NCBI GenBank assembly: GCA_014859685.1
Contig: JACUTU010000011.1
Coordinates: 1 to 46,163, forward strand
Direction: 5' to 3'
DNA length: 46,163 nt
Source of the DNA: Sulfurospirillum sp.
Lineage (GTDB): Bacteria > Campylobacterota > Campylobacteria > Campylobacterales > Sulfurospirillaceae
Shown here: piece by piece, positions 26,670-37,400 of the stretch
How positions within the stretch are numbered: the first letter of the stretch is position 1
Layout: each line of letters opens with the position of its first letter
Position numbers and translations under genes: made by a program
Notes under the pieces: generated by a model
What the model saw: the letters and a program-made list of their open reading frames with translations, nothing else
Databases searched by the model: none
What the model was told of the DNA's origin: nothing

Positions 26670-27917
26670 TTAATTTTGTAAAGAAACTTTATCTATAACT
26701 TTCGCTTTTATTATATCATTCGCACTGTGTAGTTCAAAATCATCACCAATGTGTAGCTCTTTGAGTGTAGATTTTTTGGCATTTTTTACTACTTGTGCAT
26801 AATTTGCATGGAGATTTTTGGCGGGGTTGTTTTGTTCTAAAATGGCTTGAAGATTTTGCAATTTACTTTGTTTTTGAGTTAAAAATTTTTGTGTTATAAA
26901 AGTTAAGTTTTCCCCAATTTGTCTTACATGTAAGGAATTTTGGGTGAGTATAAAATCAAACTTTTGCGAAAAACGAGATGTCAAAAGTGCAATCTCTTTT
27001 TTATTGATAGCAAGTTTTCCCTCAAAAGAATGTATACGAAACAACTCAGCTAGATGTGTGATGAGTTGATTTTTTGCCATAAGCATTCGTTCAAAATATC
27101 CCTTGTATTGAAGTGCAATCTCATCAAGTCGCAATAGCATCTCTGTTTTATCAGGCAATACCATCTCCATAGCAGCACTTGGAGTTGGCGCTCTGAGATC
27201 TGCTACAAAATCGCTAATCACAAAATCTATCTCATGCCCTACAGCACTCACAAGCGGTGTCTTACATGCAAAGATTGCATCTGCGACACATTCTTCATTG
27301 AAAGCCCACAGATCCTCGATGCTTCCACCCCCTCGTGCTATGATGATGAGATCAACTCCTAAACTTTCGGCTCGGGCGATATTTGTAGCGATACTGTATT
27401 TGGCACTCTCGCCTTGCACGAGCGTGTCGAGTATCTTGAGTTGTACGAGCGGCCATCTGTTACTTGCAACTCTGAGCATATCTTGGAGCGCAGCACCTGT
27501 GGCTGAAGTGACAAGTGCTATGGTGTTTATGGTTTTTGGAATTGGTTTTTTTGCGTTAAAGTAGCCTTTTGCTTGGAGTTTTTGCTTGAGTTGTTCATAG
27601 GCTAGTGCCAATGCACCCTCGCCATCTGGTTCGATGGAAGTGGCATTGATTTGGTAAGTACCCCGTTGCACAAACACAGAGATACTGCCGTGTACGACTA
27701 CGCCCTTACCCTCTTCAAGGCGAAATTTGAGTTTGTTAAGATTGCCTCTGAACATAACACAAGAGATGGCGGAATTTTCATCTTTAAGGGTAAAATACAC
27801 ATGCCCTGAGTTGTGATAAGTGATACGAGAGAGTTCCCCTTTGATGCTTACATGTAAGAATGTAACCTCTACAAGAGATTTGATCTGATTGTTGAGTTCG
27901 CTAACGCTTTGTATCAT
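26670..27917 (-). CDS. xseA: Exodeoxyribonuclease VII large subunit
   Basis: Single-strand DNA exonuclease subunit, 415 residues. The N-terminal OB fold (SGHVYFTLKDENSAISCVMF) is followed by the catalytic core with ARGGGSIEDLWAFN and AVGHEIDFVISDFVADLRAP, then the coiled C-terminal region. The ATG overlaps the ubiE stop (ATGA). xseB is not in the window. The protein is followed 12 bases later by the diiron protein gene, so all may be one transcript. Confidence 0.95.
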   Translation of the reverse strand: MIQSVSELNNQIKSLVEVTFLHVSIKGELSRITYHNSGHVYFTLKDENSAISCVMFRGNLNKLKFRLEEGKGVVVHGSISVFVQRGTYQINATSIEPDGEGALALAYEQLKQKLQAKGYFNAKKPIPKTINTIALVTSATGAALQDMLRVASNRWPLVQLKILDTLVQGESAKYSIATNIARAESLGVDLIIIARGGGSIEDLWAFNEECVADAIFACKTPLVSAVGHEIDFVISDFVADLRAPTPSAAMEMVLPDKTEMLLRLDEIALQYKGYFERMLMAKNQLITHLAELFRIHSFEGKLAINKKEIALLTSRFSQKFDFILTQNSLHVRQIGENLTFITQKFLTQKQSKLQNLQAILEQNNPAKNLHANYAQVVKNAKKSTLKELHIGDDFELHSANDIIKAKVIDKVSLQN

Positions 27918-28630
27918 CTTTTTTTGGCGATCACAAGTGTGGAGATATCCATCGAAAAGCTTTTCGCAAATTCGGTACTAAAGCCAGCTATATCGAGTTC
28001 ACTTTGCAACATTGAAGAAGTCAAAAATCCCTCTATAGAATTTGGCAAGTATTCGTATGCCTCTTTGTTTTTAGAGATAAAACCACCAAGTTTCGGGAGT
28101 ATTTTGTTGAGATAAAAGTTTTTTATAGTATGTAAAAATCCTTTTTTATCATCTTTTGTAAATTCTAAAATCACCACATAACCGCCTGTTTTAAGCACGC
28201 GGGCAAATTCACCAAACGCTTCCACTCTTTGCACTACATTGCGGATACCATAGCTGATGCTGAGGATATCTACACTCGCATCTAGTAGTGGTAAATTTGT
28301 TGCTTCGCTGATGATGAACTCAAAATTTGGAAATTTTTTCTTACCAACATCGGTCATTCCCACAGAAGGATCAATGCCTACAATTTTGCCTATGTTGCGC
28401 CCCGCTTTTGTGGCTTGTTTTTGCCAATACCCCATCATGTCACCCGTGCCACACGCTACATCTACGAGCAAATCAATCGGCTTTTCATACCTTGCAAATG
28501 TCTCATCGCAAGCCTTTTTTCGCCACTGTATATCCACTCCCATACTCAACACACGATTTGCAGTATCATAAGTTGGGGCTATGTCATCAAACATCTTGAC
28601 TATTTTTTCTTGTTTATTTTTGCTTTGCAA
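27914..28630 (-). CDS. ubiE: Demethylmenaquinone methyltransferase
   Basis: SAM-dependent C-methyltransferase for the last step of menaquinone synthesis, 238 residues. FDDIAPTYDTANRVLSMG is the family N-terminus; DVACGTGDMMGYW is SAM motif I; SISYGIRNV is the second signature. Start is TTG at 28630 behind AAGGAAGATATT. As organisms of this group make menaquinone by the futalosine route, the quinone product is expected to be menaquinone rather than ubiquinone. Confidence 0.94.
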   Translation of the reverse strand: MQSKNKQEKIVKMFDDIAPTYDTANRVLSMGVDIQWRKKACDETFARYEKPIDLLVDVACGTGDMMGYWQKQATKAGRNIGKIVGIDPSVGMTDVGKKKFPNFEFIISEATNLPLLDASVDILSISYGIRNVVQRVEAFGEFARVLKTGGYVVILEFTKDDKKGFLHTIKNFYLNKILPKLGGFISKNKEAYEYLPNSIEGFLTSSMLQSELDIAGFSTEFAKSFSMDISTLVIAKKR

Positions 28631-28910
28631 AATATCTTCCTTATGTTTACATGTAAGCTGATTTTACAATAAATTTGCTAAAGTGTGGTTGAGCGGACGG
28701 TTAAAATCACAGTGTTAAAATAAGCAGTTATTAACATGATATCTTCACAAAAAATAACCAAATTAAAAGAAATAATGAGATATTTTTTTAATTTTAAAAA
28801 TTGCTATGTGAAAAAATTATCAATTTGTGATGTTTTAATCCACAAGTGGCTTCAAATAATTTTTTTTTATAGTATAATTTTCGGAAGTTATATTTTATAG
28901 GAGGTTGCAC
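28631..28910. promoter_or_regulatory. AT-rich divergent intergenic region with TATAAT promoter
   Basis: About 280 bases between the divergent ubiE and ATP-grasp genes. TATAAT at 28873-28878, preceded by a T-tract, fits a promoter for the ATP-grasp gene. A TTACATGTAA palindrome lies at 28647-28656. No gene, hairpin or miniature element is visible in the rest. Confidence 0.5.
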
Positions 28911-30275
28911 TTGTTAAAGTCAGAAAATGCTATAAAAGAAGAATTTTGGAAGATATTTTCAAGTCAAGATAGACAAAAGATTAAAGATTTTCGTAAGCAT
29001 ATGGACAACTTTGCTGTAAACTTCAATCTCTACAAAGATGGAAATTTTATCGAAAGATCGTTGCCTTTTGATGTTATTCCTAGAATTATCGAGAAACAAG
29101 AGTTTCAAAAGATTCAGCAAGGTTTAGAGCAGCGCATTCTTGCTCTCAATGCTTTTTTGCAAGATCTCTATACTGATGAAAAGATTGTCAAGCAAGGTCT
29201 TATTCCTCGTGAATTTATACTCCAAGCCAAGGGCTATGTAAAAGAGATGCGGGGATTTACACCACCTAAAAAAGTTCGTACGCATATCAATGGTATCGAT
29301 CTTGTTAAAGATACAAAAAATGATGAGTGGGTGATTTTGGAAGATAATTTGCGTGTGCCAAGCGGTGCAAGTTATCCTCTTTCCATTCGTGATAAATACA
29401 GAAAAGTGTATCCAGAATATTTCTCAAAACTTAAAATAAATCCTATTAAGCAGTATTCGAGCTACCTCAAAAATGCTCTTGATTATGTAAACTGTGGTGG
29501 TATAAATGTTGTATTGACGCCGGGAAGATTTAATTCTGCTTATTATGAACACAGCTATCTTGCCCGCATAATGGGTGCGCAACTCGTAAGAGCTGATGAA
29601 CTTGTTGTGATTGATAAAAAGGTGTATTTTAAAAACTATGATGGACAAAAAATTCTCGTAGGCTCAATCTATCGTAGGCTTGATGATGATTTTCTTGATC
29701 CGAAATTTTTTGAACCTGAGAGTTTGATTGGGGTGCCATATCTGGTAGAGGCGTATCTTGCTGGCAATGTTGCTATCCTCAACTCAATCGGCAATGGGGT
29801 TGCTGATGATAAGGGTATTTATTATTTTGTGCCGCAGATGATAGAGTATTATCTAGGTGAAAAACCTTTGATGCGTAATGCACCGACTTACTTGCCATAT
29901 TTTGAAAAGGATATGCGTTATATCGAAGAGCACATAGATAAACTAGTGATCAAAGATGTGGCCGAAGCCGGTGGTTATGGTGTGTTGTTTGGACACACGA
30001 TGTCAAGTATCCAGCTTGAGGATCTCAAAACACTCATCAAAGTAAATCCTCGCCGTTTTATCGCACAGGAGTTGATTGAGTTTTATGATGAAGAGTGTTA
30101 CATCAATGATGAACTGACTCCTAGAAAAGCTGATTTTAGGGCTTATGTTGTTATGGCTGAAGATGTAAAAGTTTGGGAATGTGGATTGACCCGATATGCG
30201 ATTGATGCAGGAAATTATCTTGTAAACTCATCGCAAGGTGGCGGTTTTAAAGATACTTGGGTAGTGGAGTTGTAG
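28911..30275 (+). CDS. Circularly permuted type 2 ATP-grasp protein (stand-alone)
   Basis: Predicted peptide ligase of about 455 residues. Family landmarks are FILQAKGYVKEM, EDNLRVPSGASYPL near 140, LTPGRFNSAYYEHSYLAR near 200, YRRLDDDFLDP, NGVADDKGIYYFVPQMIEYYLGE and SSQGGGFKDTWV at the end. I choose TTG 28911, six bases after GGAGG; a TTG at 28905 touches the ribosome binding site. It is followed with no gap by the alpha-E gene. Homologous with the N-terminal half of the protein at 31921. Confidence 0.88.
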   Translation: MLKSENAIKEEFWKIFSSQDRQKIKDFRKHMDNFAVNFNLYKDGNFIERSLPFDVIPRIIEKQEFQKIQQGLEQRILALNAFLQDLYTDEKIVKQGLIPREFILQAKGYVKEMRGFTPPKKVRTHINGIDLVKDTKNDEWVILEDNLRVPSGASYPLSIRDKYRKVYPEYFSKLKINPIKQYSSYLKNALDYVNCGGINVVLTPGRFNSAYYEHSYLARIMGAQLVRADELVVIDKKVYFKNYDGQKILVGSIYRRLDDDFLDPKFFEPESLIGVPYLVEAYLAGNVAILNSIGNGVADDKGIYYFVPQMIEYYLGEKPLMRNAPTYLPYFEKDMRYIEEHIDKLVIKDVAEAGGYGVLFGHTMSSIQLEDLKTLIKVNPRRFIAQELIEFYDEECYINDELTPRKADFRAYVVMAEDVKVWECGLTRYAIDAGNYLVNSSQGGGFKDTWVVEL

Positions 30276-30932
30276 ATGCAAGATTTATTGACAGGAAATG
30301 TAGCAAGTTGTTTGTACTGGATGGGAAGATATTTGGAGCGTTGTGAAGCTTCTTTGATAGAGGTTTCACGGGCATTTGATATCATCATTGATGTGAATGT
30401 CAATGAAGGGGTGATACTCTATGAGAAACTTGATGAGCATATAACCTATAATGGAGCATCGGATTTTTTAGATGTTGCTATTTTTGGAGATCATGGAGGC
30501 AATTTGCTCAAGGTTATCATGGCAGCGAGAGAAAATGCCATCATCTCGCGAACACAGCTTGAGACAGAAGCTTTTGGTTCGATTATAAAACTTGCAAGAT
30601 TTATGCAAGATACTTCTAAAAATCAAACAAAGATTGATTGTACATTTATCAATGAGGCTTTATCACTTACTAGTGAGACTTGGGGCAAGCTAGATCAAAG
30701 ACAAAATCGCCATAGGGCGGATTATTTTATCAGGCTTGGAAGACTTGTTGAAAAAGTTGATTTTAAGTTGCGACTTGAAGATGATAAAAATTTTGCATTG
30801 ATTGTTATGGACGAGATAGATACTATAGTACAGATTTTAGCACCACATGTAACCTCTAAAGATCATACAAATAGCAGCAAGGCTGAACTCATCGTCTCAA
30901 TCAACAATAAAATTGACAAAATTATAAACTGA
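30276..30932 (+). CDS. Alpha-E domain protein (stand-alone)
   Basis: All-helical partner of the permuted ATP-grasp ligase, 218 residues. The signature ASCLYWMGRYLERCEASL starts at residue 9, and SNNxxNxx-like helical sequence follows. Its ATG directly follows the ATP-grasp stop. The last codon and the TGA stop (AAC TGA, 30927-30932) come at the first bases of a miniature element inserted at 30928, so the original C-terminus was probably different. Biochemical role unknown. Confidence 0.87.
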   Translation: MQDLLTGNVASCLYWMGRYLERCEASLIEVSRAFDIIIDVNVNEGVILYEKLDEHITYNGASDFLDVAIFGDHGGNLLKVIMAARENAIISRTQLETEAFGSIIKLARFMQDTSKNQTKIDCTFINEALSLTSETWGKLDQRQNRHRADYFIRLGRLVEKVDFKLRLEDDKNFALIVMDEIDTIVQILAPHVTSKDHTNSSKAELIVSINNKIDKIIN

Positions 30933-31005
30933 TGTTACGCACGAAAACAAACGCATCTTTTTTTCTAAAAAAACTTGCATTTTGCAAAAAGTGCGTAAGG
31001 TCAGT
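30928..31005 (+). mobile_element. 78-bp miniature inverted-repeat element
   Basis: ACTGATGTTACGCAC at the left and GTGCGTAAGGTCAGT at the right (13 of 15 complementary), with exact flanking 5-bp duplications TATAA (30923-30927 and 31006-31010). The interior is short and A/T-rich and differs from the other copies except near the right end (TTTTGCAAAAAGTGCG). It lies between convergent genes and supplies the stop codon of the alpha-E gene. Confidence 0.9.
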
Positions 31006-31026
31006 TATAAAAACACAAGAAGCGGA

Positions 31027-31917
31027 TTAGTCTTCCCTTGAAACATCTACTTTCACTTCTAACTCACTTTCTCCGCTACTAAACACAACGCCTTTGAGTG
31101 GAGAAATATCATAATAATCTCTACCATATCCTAGCAATATGTGCTGGTCTCTTGGAATGAGATTGTTTGTTGGATCAAAATCAACCCAACCTATACTTGG
31201 AATATACAAAGAAAACCACGCATGTGAGGCATCTGTTCCAAAAAGTTTTTGCTTTCCCTTTGGCGGAATTGTTTCTATATAGCCACTCATATATCGAGCG
31301 GGCAGTCCGATGGTACGCAACGCTGAGATGGCAAACTGTGCAAAATCCTGACACACTCCTTGTTTGGCTTCAAATATTTTTTCTATAGGTGTGGTTACAT
31401 CGCTAAAACCAGCAACAAATTCAAAATCTTCATAAATCCTTGTCATAAATTCTTTTGTAGCTTCAAAGAGATCTCTTTTTGGATGGAAAGATTGCATGGC
31501 ATATTCTCGTATCTTCTGTGAGCTTTTAGGTATAAGTTCTGAATCAAATAAAAAAAGTTTGGCAAAAAGATCTGAAGGCGAAAAGAGTGTGATTCTTTTG
31601 ATAGCAGCTTCGTAAGTAATGCTATTTGTCTTACATGTAGCGATTTTCTCTTCGATCGTGCTTGTCAAAATCTCAACTTTTGATTTGCCTATCACTGTGA
31701 ATTTTTCATGCGGCTCTCGGATAAGCATATGTGAAGTATTGTTATGAAAAATATCATAAAAATCATAAATTTCATAAGGATGTGGCGTAACTTTCATACT
31801 AAAATCAAGTAGCTTTTGGTACTTGTTACTTTTTGGTTTAAGCCTCGCTAAATTGTGGCTAAAAGAGACTATTCCCTCGTAATTAAAACTTGTTTCGTGA
31901 TAAATGTTATAGATCAT
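31027..31917 (-). CDS. Transglutaminase-like cysteine protease
   Basis: 296 residues: N-terminal beta-rich transglutaminase-associated region (about 1-140) and core domain with the Cys-His-Asp triad in KQGVCQDFAQFA, DASHAWFSLYIP and GWVDFDPTNN. In this gene family the domain is taken to be a peptidase acting on products of the partner ligases. It follows the fused ATP-grasp/alpha-E gene by three bases, as third gene of the minus-strand operon. The predicted product has no signal peptide and should be cytoplasmic. Confidence 0.9.
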   Translation of the reverse strand: MIYNIYHETSFNYEGIVSFSHNLARLKPKSNKYQKLLDFSMKVTPHPYEIYDFYDIFHNNTSHMLIREPHEKFTVIGKSKVEILTSTIEEKIATCKTNSITYEAAIKRITLFSPSDLFAKLFLFDSELIPKSSQKIREYAMQSFHPKRDLFEATKEFMTRIYEDFEFVAGFSDVTTPIEKIFEAKQGVCQDFAQFAISALRTIGLPARYMSGYIETIPPKGKQKLFGTDASHAWFSLYIPSIGWVDFDPTNNLIPRDQHILLGYGRDYYDISPLKGVVFSSGESELEVKVDVSRED

Positions 31918-31920
31918 GGT

Positions 31921-34413
31921 TTACTCATCATAGTGTGAAAAATAGGTTTTTGAAAGCTCATTTGTAGCCTCTATAAAATACTCAGTAAGTTCTGAAAGTA
32001 TTCCCTCAAGATTTTTATATATTGTGCCATCTTCTCCAAGTTGCAAAATCTGTGATACTTTAGCTAGTTTGAGCGTTGTATAAGCCTTAAATATCGGCTC
32101 TTCATAGGTCGTAAGGTATGTTTTAGACTTTGGCAGTGCTTTAAATTCTTTTAAAAGAGCATTGGTGAGAAATGTCAAAGATTTTGGAAACTGCGGATTG
32201 AGAAGTAAAAATTCGATAACATTTTCTTGTAAAAGGGAACTTTTATAAGAAGCTCTATACGCATTAAAACTCTCCGATGCGTTTAAGATAGCCTCTAGCG
32301 TATCATAAGTAGCTGATTTATCAAGCTTAAGACAAAGCATTGAGCGAATTTGTGAGATAAGCAGCAGCGAACTTTCAATTTTAAAACCGATATCAAATAG
32401 AAGCAACCCTTGCTCCTTAAACATACTCTCATCAACAAGTTCTTTATAAGACATAAGATAGATGAGCAGATTGTCTAATTCACTAAGCGTTGTTCTACTT
32501 GTGTGCGATGGTTTTTGGATAAAGGCATTCCATTCTTTATCGAGTTTATCATAGACTTTCCAAGATTCCATAGCAAGCAGATTCTTTACATTGATTGAAG
32601 TGTTTGAAAGCATTGAAATCGTAAAGGTAAGTGAGCCTTGTTTGTGTTTGTCTTTGATGAGTTGATTGATCTCAAGCATTGGATTTTGGTCAAGTTGCAA
32701 TGCTTTTTCTTTATCTTTTTCCAAAAATCCTGGGTATGTCATCGTCAAGTGTGTCAGTGTATTTTCTAAAACTTTTTGTGCTTCTTTGGAGGATGGATTT
32801 TCAAAACGATAAAAATTGGTCAATTTTTTGACTGTATAGCGGATGAAACGAGCCGTAATAATGCTACGAGCTAGGTATCTTCCAAGCCAATAGAGATTTT
32901 CTGCTTGCAAAGTTGGGATATTTTGAATGCAAATATCTACATGTGGAATGTGATTATAATTAACTACTCGATCAAGTTCCTCTTTTTTGCCAAGTATCCA
33001 AAGATCTTTGCTGGTGCCGCCTCGCTGTGAAGAAACCATAAAAGTATCTTTGGAAGTAGAAACCCGCACAAGTCCACCATTCATCACCGAATATTCTTTC
33101 TCTTGCTTGAGCACAAATGCCCGAATGACTGCATTGCGAGGCTCTATATGGTCGTTGTGATAGTAAGGTGTTGTTGAAAAACTAATCTCCTCTTGGGCTA
33201 TGTATTGGGTTGGATTTTGTAGCACTTTTTCTTTGAGTTCTACTATGCCTTGCGTGTCAAGTTTTTTACAAAAGTATGTTTCTATCTGCTCTGTTCTATC
33301 TATCTTTTTAATGATAAGCGAGGACATATTTTCAAAAACATATTCAAGCTCTTTTTTCTGTCCGCACCACCATGTTGCGATTTGTGGCAAGATAAGTTCT
33401 TCATCAAGAAAATAATCAGCAATTGCGTTCATGAAAGGATTGAGCCCGATATTTTCCAAAATAGCACTGCCTATTGGGTTTATCATCTTGAGATTGTCTT
33501 GACGCACCGCTTCTATAAGCCCTGAAGTACCTAATTGTGAATCATTTTTGAGTTCAAGCGGATCGGCGTAGCGATCATCAAGTCGCCTAAGGATGGTGTT
33601 TATTTTTTTAAGTCCACTCAGACTTTTAAGCCACAAAGAGCCATTTTTGCTTAAAAGATCATTGCCCTGTACAAGGTTTATCTCGAGAAAGGAACTCAAA
33701 AAGGCATGCTCAAAATAGGTCTCATTGTGTGGTCCTGGCGTGAGCAATACAGCCTTGTCCATCTGTGAACCGCAGAGTTCATTGATGAGGTTTTTGAACT
33801 CTTGAATGAAGACAAACAATTTTCTTGTGTCAATATTTGGATAGAGTTCGTTGGAAACTACATTCATAGTAAGCCTGTTTTCGATAGCATAACCCAAGCC
33901 AGAGGGTGCTTGTGTACGGTCGTTGATGACCCAAAAATTTCCATTTGGTCCTCTAGCCAAATCTGCTGCATAAAAATTAAGGTCATAGTTTTCTTTAAAA
34001 CCAAAATCAAAAACCTCCAAACAATAGCCTTTGTGTCCGAAAATAACTTCAGCTGGGATTATATTTTCTTTGAGCAACTTTTGTTCACCATAGATATCTT
34101 TGAAGATTAGGTTAAAAAGTTTTGCCCTTTGTTTCAGCCCGCATCGAACTTTGGACCAATCCTCTTCTGTGACGATAAAAGGAATCGGATCAAGACTCCA
34201 TGGACGGTTATTGCTATCTTTTGGGGTATTGTAGATGTTGTAAGTAACGCCATTGTCCTCAAGATGCCAATCAATCTCAGCTTGTTTTTGCTTGAGTGTT
34301 TCATTGCCTGCTTCTAAAAGCTTGTCATAAAGATATTGCCAATGCGGACGAATTTTTTTATCTTTGTCAAACATTTCATCAAAAGATGCTTCACTGCGGT
34401 ATGTATTGAACAT
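31921..34413 (-). CDS. Fused circularly permuted ATP-grasp / alpha-E protein
   Basis: About 830 residues. The first ~480 are the permuted ATP-grasp ligase (VIFGHKGYCLEVFDFG, NDRTQAPSGLGYAIENR, LTPGPHNETYFEHAFLSS, LRRLDDRYADPLEL, SSQRGGTSKDLWILG). The rest is an alpha-E domain starting at AENLYWLGRYLARSI. It is thus a fused relative of the two separate proteins at 28911 and 30276. I prefer ATG 34413 (MFNTYRS) preceded by AAGG; the in-frame ATG at 34434 overlaps the upstream gene by 16 bases and has a weaker site. Confidence 0.88.
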   Translation of the reverse strand: MFNTYRSEASFDEMFDKDKKIRPHWQYLYDKLLEAGNETLKQKQAEIDWHLEDNGVTYNIYNTPKDSNNRPWSLDPIPFIVTEEDWSKVRCGLKQRAKLFNLIFKDIYGEQKLLKENIIPAEVIFGHKGYCLEVFDFGFKENYDLNFYAADLARGPNGNFWVINDRTQAPSGLGYAIENRLTMNVVSNELYPNIDTRKLFVFIQEFKNLINELCGSQMDKAVLLTPGPHNETYFEHAFLSSFLEINLVQGNDLLSKNGSLWLKSLSGLKKINTILRRLDDRYADPLELKNDSQLGTSGLIEAVRQDNLKMINPIGSAILENIGLNPFMNAIADYFLDEELILPQIATWWCGQKKELEYVFENMSSLIIKKIDRTEQIETYFCKKLDTQGIVELKEKVLQNPTQYIAQEEISFSTTPYYHNDHIEPRNAVIRAFVLKQEKEYSVMNGGLVRVSTSKDTFMVSSQRGGTSKDLWILGKKEELDRVVNYNHIPHVDICIQNIPTLQAENLYWLGRYLARSIITARFIRYTVKKLTNFYRFENPSSKEAQKVLENTLTHLTMTYPGFLEKDKEKALQLDQNPMLEINQLIKDKHKQGSLTFTISMLSNTSINVKNLLAMESWKVYDKLDKEWNAFIQKPSHTSRTTLSELDNLLIYLMSYKELVDESMFKEQGLLLFDIGFKIESSLLLISQIRSMLCLKLDKSATYDTLEAILNASESFNAYRASYKSSLLQENVIEFLLLNPQFPKSLTFLTNALLKEFKALPKSKTYLTTYEEPIFKAYTTLKLAKVSQILQLGEDGTIYKNLEGILSELTEYFIEATNELSKTYFSHYDE

Positions 34414-34418
34414 ATTGT

Positions 34419-37400
34419 TTACTGCCTTGCCCATTTTCTACGAAGATCAAGCGTCATCGGGTACTCGATATTTTCATCAAGTTTTTCATATAAAAAGTGA
34501 TCCTTGCAACCAGCTTTTGCAACTACGGCTCTTTTTGCACCATTGATATCGTTTAAATTTTGTTCTATATATGCTGGAGTTACTGGAGTGATATCGCCTT
34601 GTGTGTGGTTAAAATCCCAAAATCTGTTGATTCTTCTTGATTCCGCTTCATAAGAGTTTATTGGAAATGTATCGTAACTTCTGCCACCTGGATGGGCAAC
34701 AAAATAGTTCATACCGCCGATGGAACGGTTATTCCAAGTATCTACCAGATCAAAAACAAGTGGTGTATCTACACCGATAGTTGGATGCAACGCAGACCAA
34801 GGTTGCCATGCTTTGTACTTCACGCCAGCTACAAATTCACCCTCTACACCAGTTGCAGCAAGTGGGATTTCAACACAGTTACATGTAAGCTTATAGCGTT
34901 CTGGAGTAAAATTATTGACTTTAACTTGCACACGCTCTAGTGATGAATCTACATATCTAGCAGTTCCTTGCGAGGCACTCTCTTCTCCCAAGACATGCCA
35001 CGGTTCAATTGCTGCTCGAAGTTCTATGTGGATATTGTTGATGGTATTCATTCCGTATAGAGGAAAGCGGAATTCAAAAAATGGATCAAACCAATCAAGA
35101 CTAAAAGGATATCCTTCGTCATTTAAAAATCCAACGATATCTTTTATATCTTCTTTAACATAATGTTCAAGCAAGAATTTGTCATGCAATTGAGTTCCCC
35201 ATCGTACTAGTTTATGCTTATATGGTTTTCTCCAAAACAAAGAAACAAGTGTTCGTACAAGGAGCATTTGCATAAGTGACATTTGCGCGTGTGGTGGCAT
35301 ATCAAAAGCCCGCAATTCAAGGATACCTAGGCGTCCTGAGCTTGAATCTGGTGAATAAAGTTTGTCGATACAAAATTCACTTCTATGTGTGTTGCCTGTT
35401 ATGTCTGTGAGCATATGGCGAAACAGTCTATCGATCAACCAAAATGGTACTTCACCCTCGGTTGGAATTTGTGAAAAAGCAATCTCAAGTTCATAAAGAT
35501 TTTCCAATCTTCCCTCATCAACTCTCGGCGCTTGCGAAGTTGGGCCGATAAAAGCTCCTGAAAAAAGATAAGAAAGTCCTGGATGGTGTTGCCAAAAAGT
35601 GATTAAACTACGCAACAGTTCTGGATTTCGCAGTAGTGGACTATCGCTAGGTTTCATGGCGCCTATAGTGACATGATTGCCCCCGCCTGTGCCTGTGTGT
35701 TTGCCATCTGTCATAAATTTTTCAGTACCAAGGCGTGAAAATCTAGCATCTTCATAGAGTTTGAGTATATTGTGACTCAATTCACTCCAAGTTTTCGATG
35801 GATGGATATTTACCTCGATGACGCCAGGGTCTGGGGTGACTTTGATGCGTTCTATCCGCAAATCATGCGCTGGCTCATACCCCTCAAGCACTACTTTCAT
35901 ATCAAGATCTTGTGCAACGACTTCGATCGATGCGATGAGATCCAAAAATGCTTCCGTATCATTGAGTGGCGGCAAAAATATAGTGAGTTTGCCATCGCGG
36001 ATTTGGGTACAAAGTGCTGTTTTAATAAATTTTTCGTATCTATTTTTATCAGTAGTTTTACCATCGCTAGATTTTTGTCTTTTTAAAGCGTCACTCAAAT
36101 ATTCTCCAAGTTCAGGATGGGAGGCGAAAAGATCAGGTTCGAAATTCAAAGCAAGCTCTACATGTGGCTTTTGGATGAGTGATTCTAGTGGTAAACGAAG
36201 TCCAAGCGGTGAGTTGCCAGCACCTAAAAAAAGATGTCCTCTGCGAAATTCCCACTTACATGTAAGCCATTTTGTTTTATGAAAATTGAGTGGCAACACA
36301 AATCCAGCTGGTTTATTGAGTCCTTTTTGCAACACTTGCGCGATACTTTGTCGCTCAAGCGGATCATCAAGATTACATGTAAGTGGATCAATATCAAGCG
36401 GTAATTCAGCTTCTTTCATAATGTAATACACCGGATCTTCATACGCATCAATGATGTTTTGATCACTCACGCCTAAAGTCAGTGCAAGTTTACTGAGGAA
36501 TTTTTTCGCATCAGCGTCACTGTAATCAAAAGAGGCGTTCATATCTGCCAAAAGATCTGGATTTTGCCAAATAGCTTTTCCGTCTTTTCGCCAAATGATG
36601 GAAGTCTGCCATCTTGGAAGTGGCTCTCCTGGGTACCATTTGCCCTGCGCATAGTGCAAAAGTCCACCACTTGCAAAAGAACTTAAAAGTCTTCGAGCTA
36701 ATGTGTCTGCAAGTTCTCGTTTGTGTTCACCATCGGCTGTAGTGTTCCACTCTTTAGCTTCCATATCATCAATGGAGACAAAAGTAGGCTCACCGCCCAT
36801 GCTCAAGCGAACATCATTTGCTAAGAGTTCTGCATCAACTTTAAAGCCAAGAGCGTAAATCTCATCCCACTGTTTTTCTTTGTATGGTTTTGTTACCCTT
36901 GGTGATTCGAAAATTCTTGTAACCTTGTTTTCATAAAAGAGTTCACTCTCACACTTTTCACTCAAGCCATCTATCGCATGAGCGCTCTCATATGATGGAG
37001 TGCATGCGAGCGGTATATGTCCCTCACCCGCAAAAAGCCCACTGGTGGCATCAAGCCCAACCCAGCCAGCCCCTGGGATAAATACTTCACACCATGCATG
37101 TAAATCAGTAAAATCTTCAGGTGGCCCGCTTGGCCCATCGAGGGATTTAATGTCCGCTTTGAGTTGCACAAGATAACCCGAAACAAATCTACTTGCAAGT
37201 CCTAAGTGGCGTAAAACTTGTACAAAAAGCCATGCAAAATCACGGCAACTTCCAAGACGCGAAGTGAGTGTTGTTTCACAAGTCTGCACTCCTGTTTCGA
37301 GGCGAATGGTGTAGTTGAGATGCTGGTTTATTTGCGTGTTAAGATAGACTAAAAAATCGATAATAGGCTTTTTTGTAAGATCAAGTTTTGCCATAAATTC

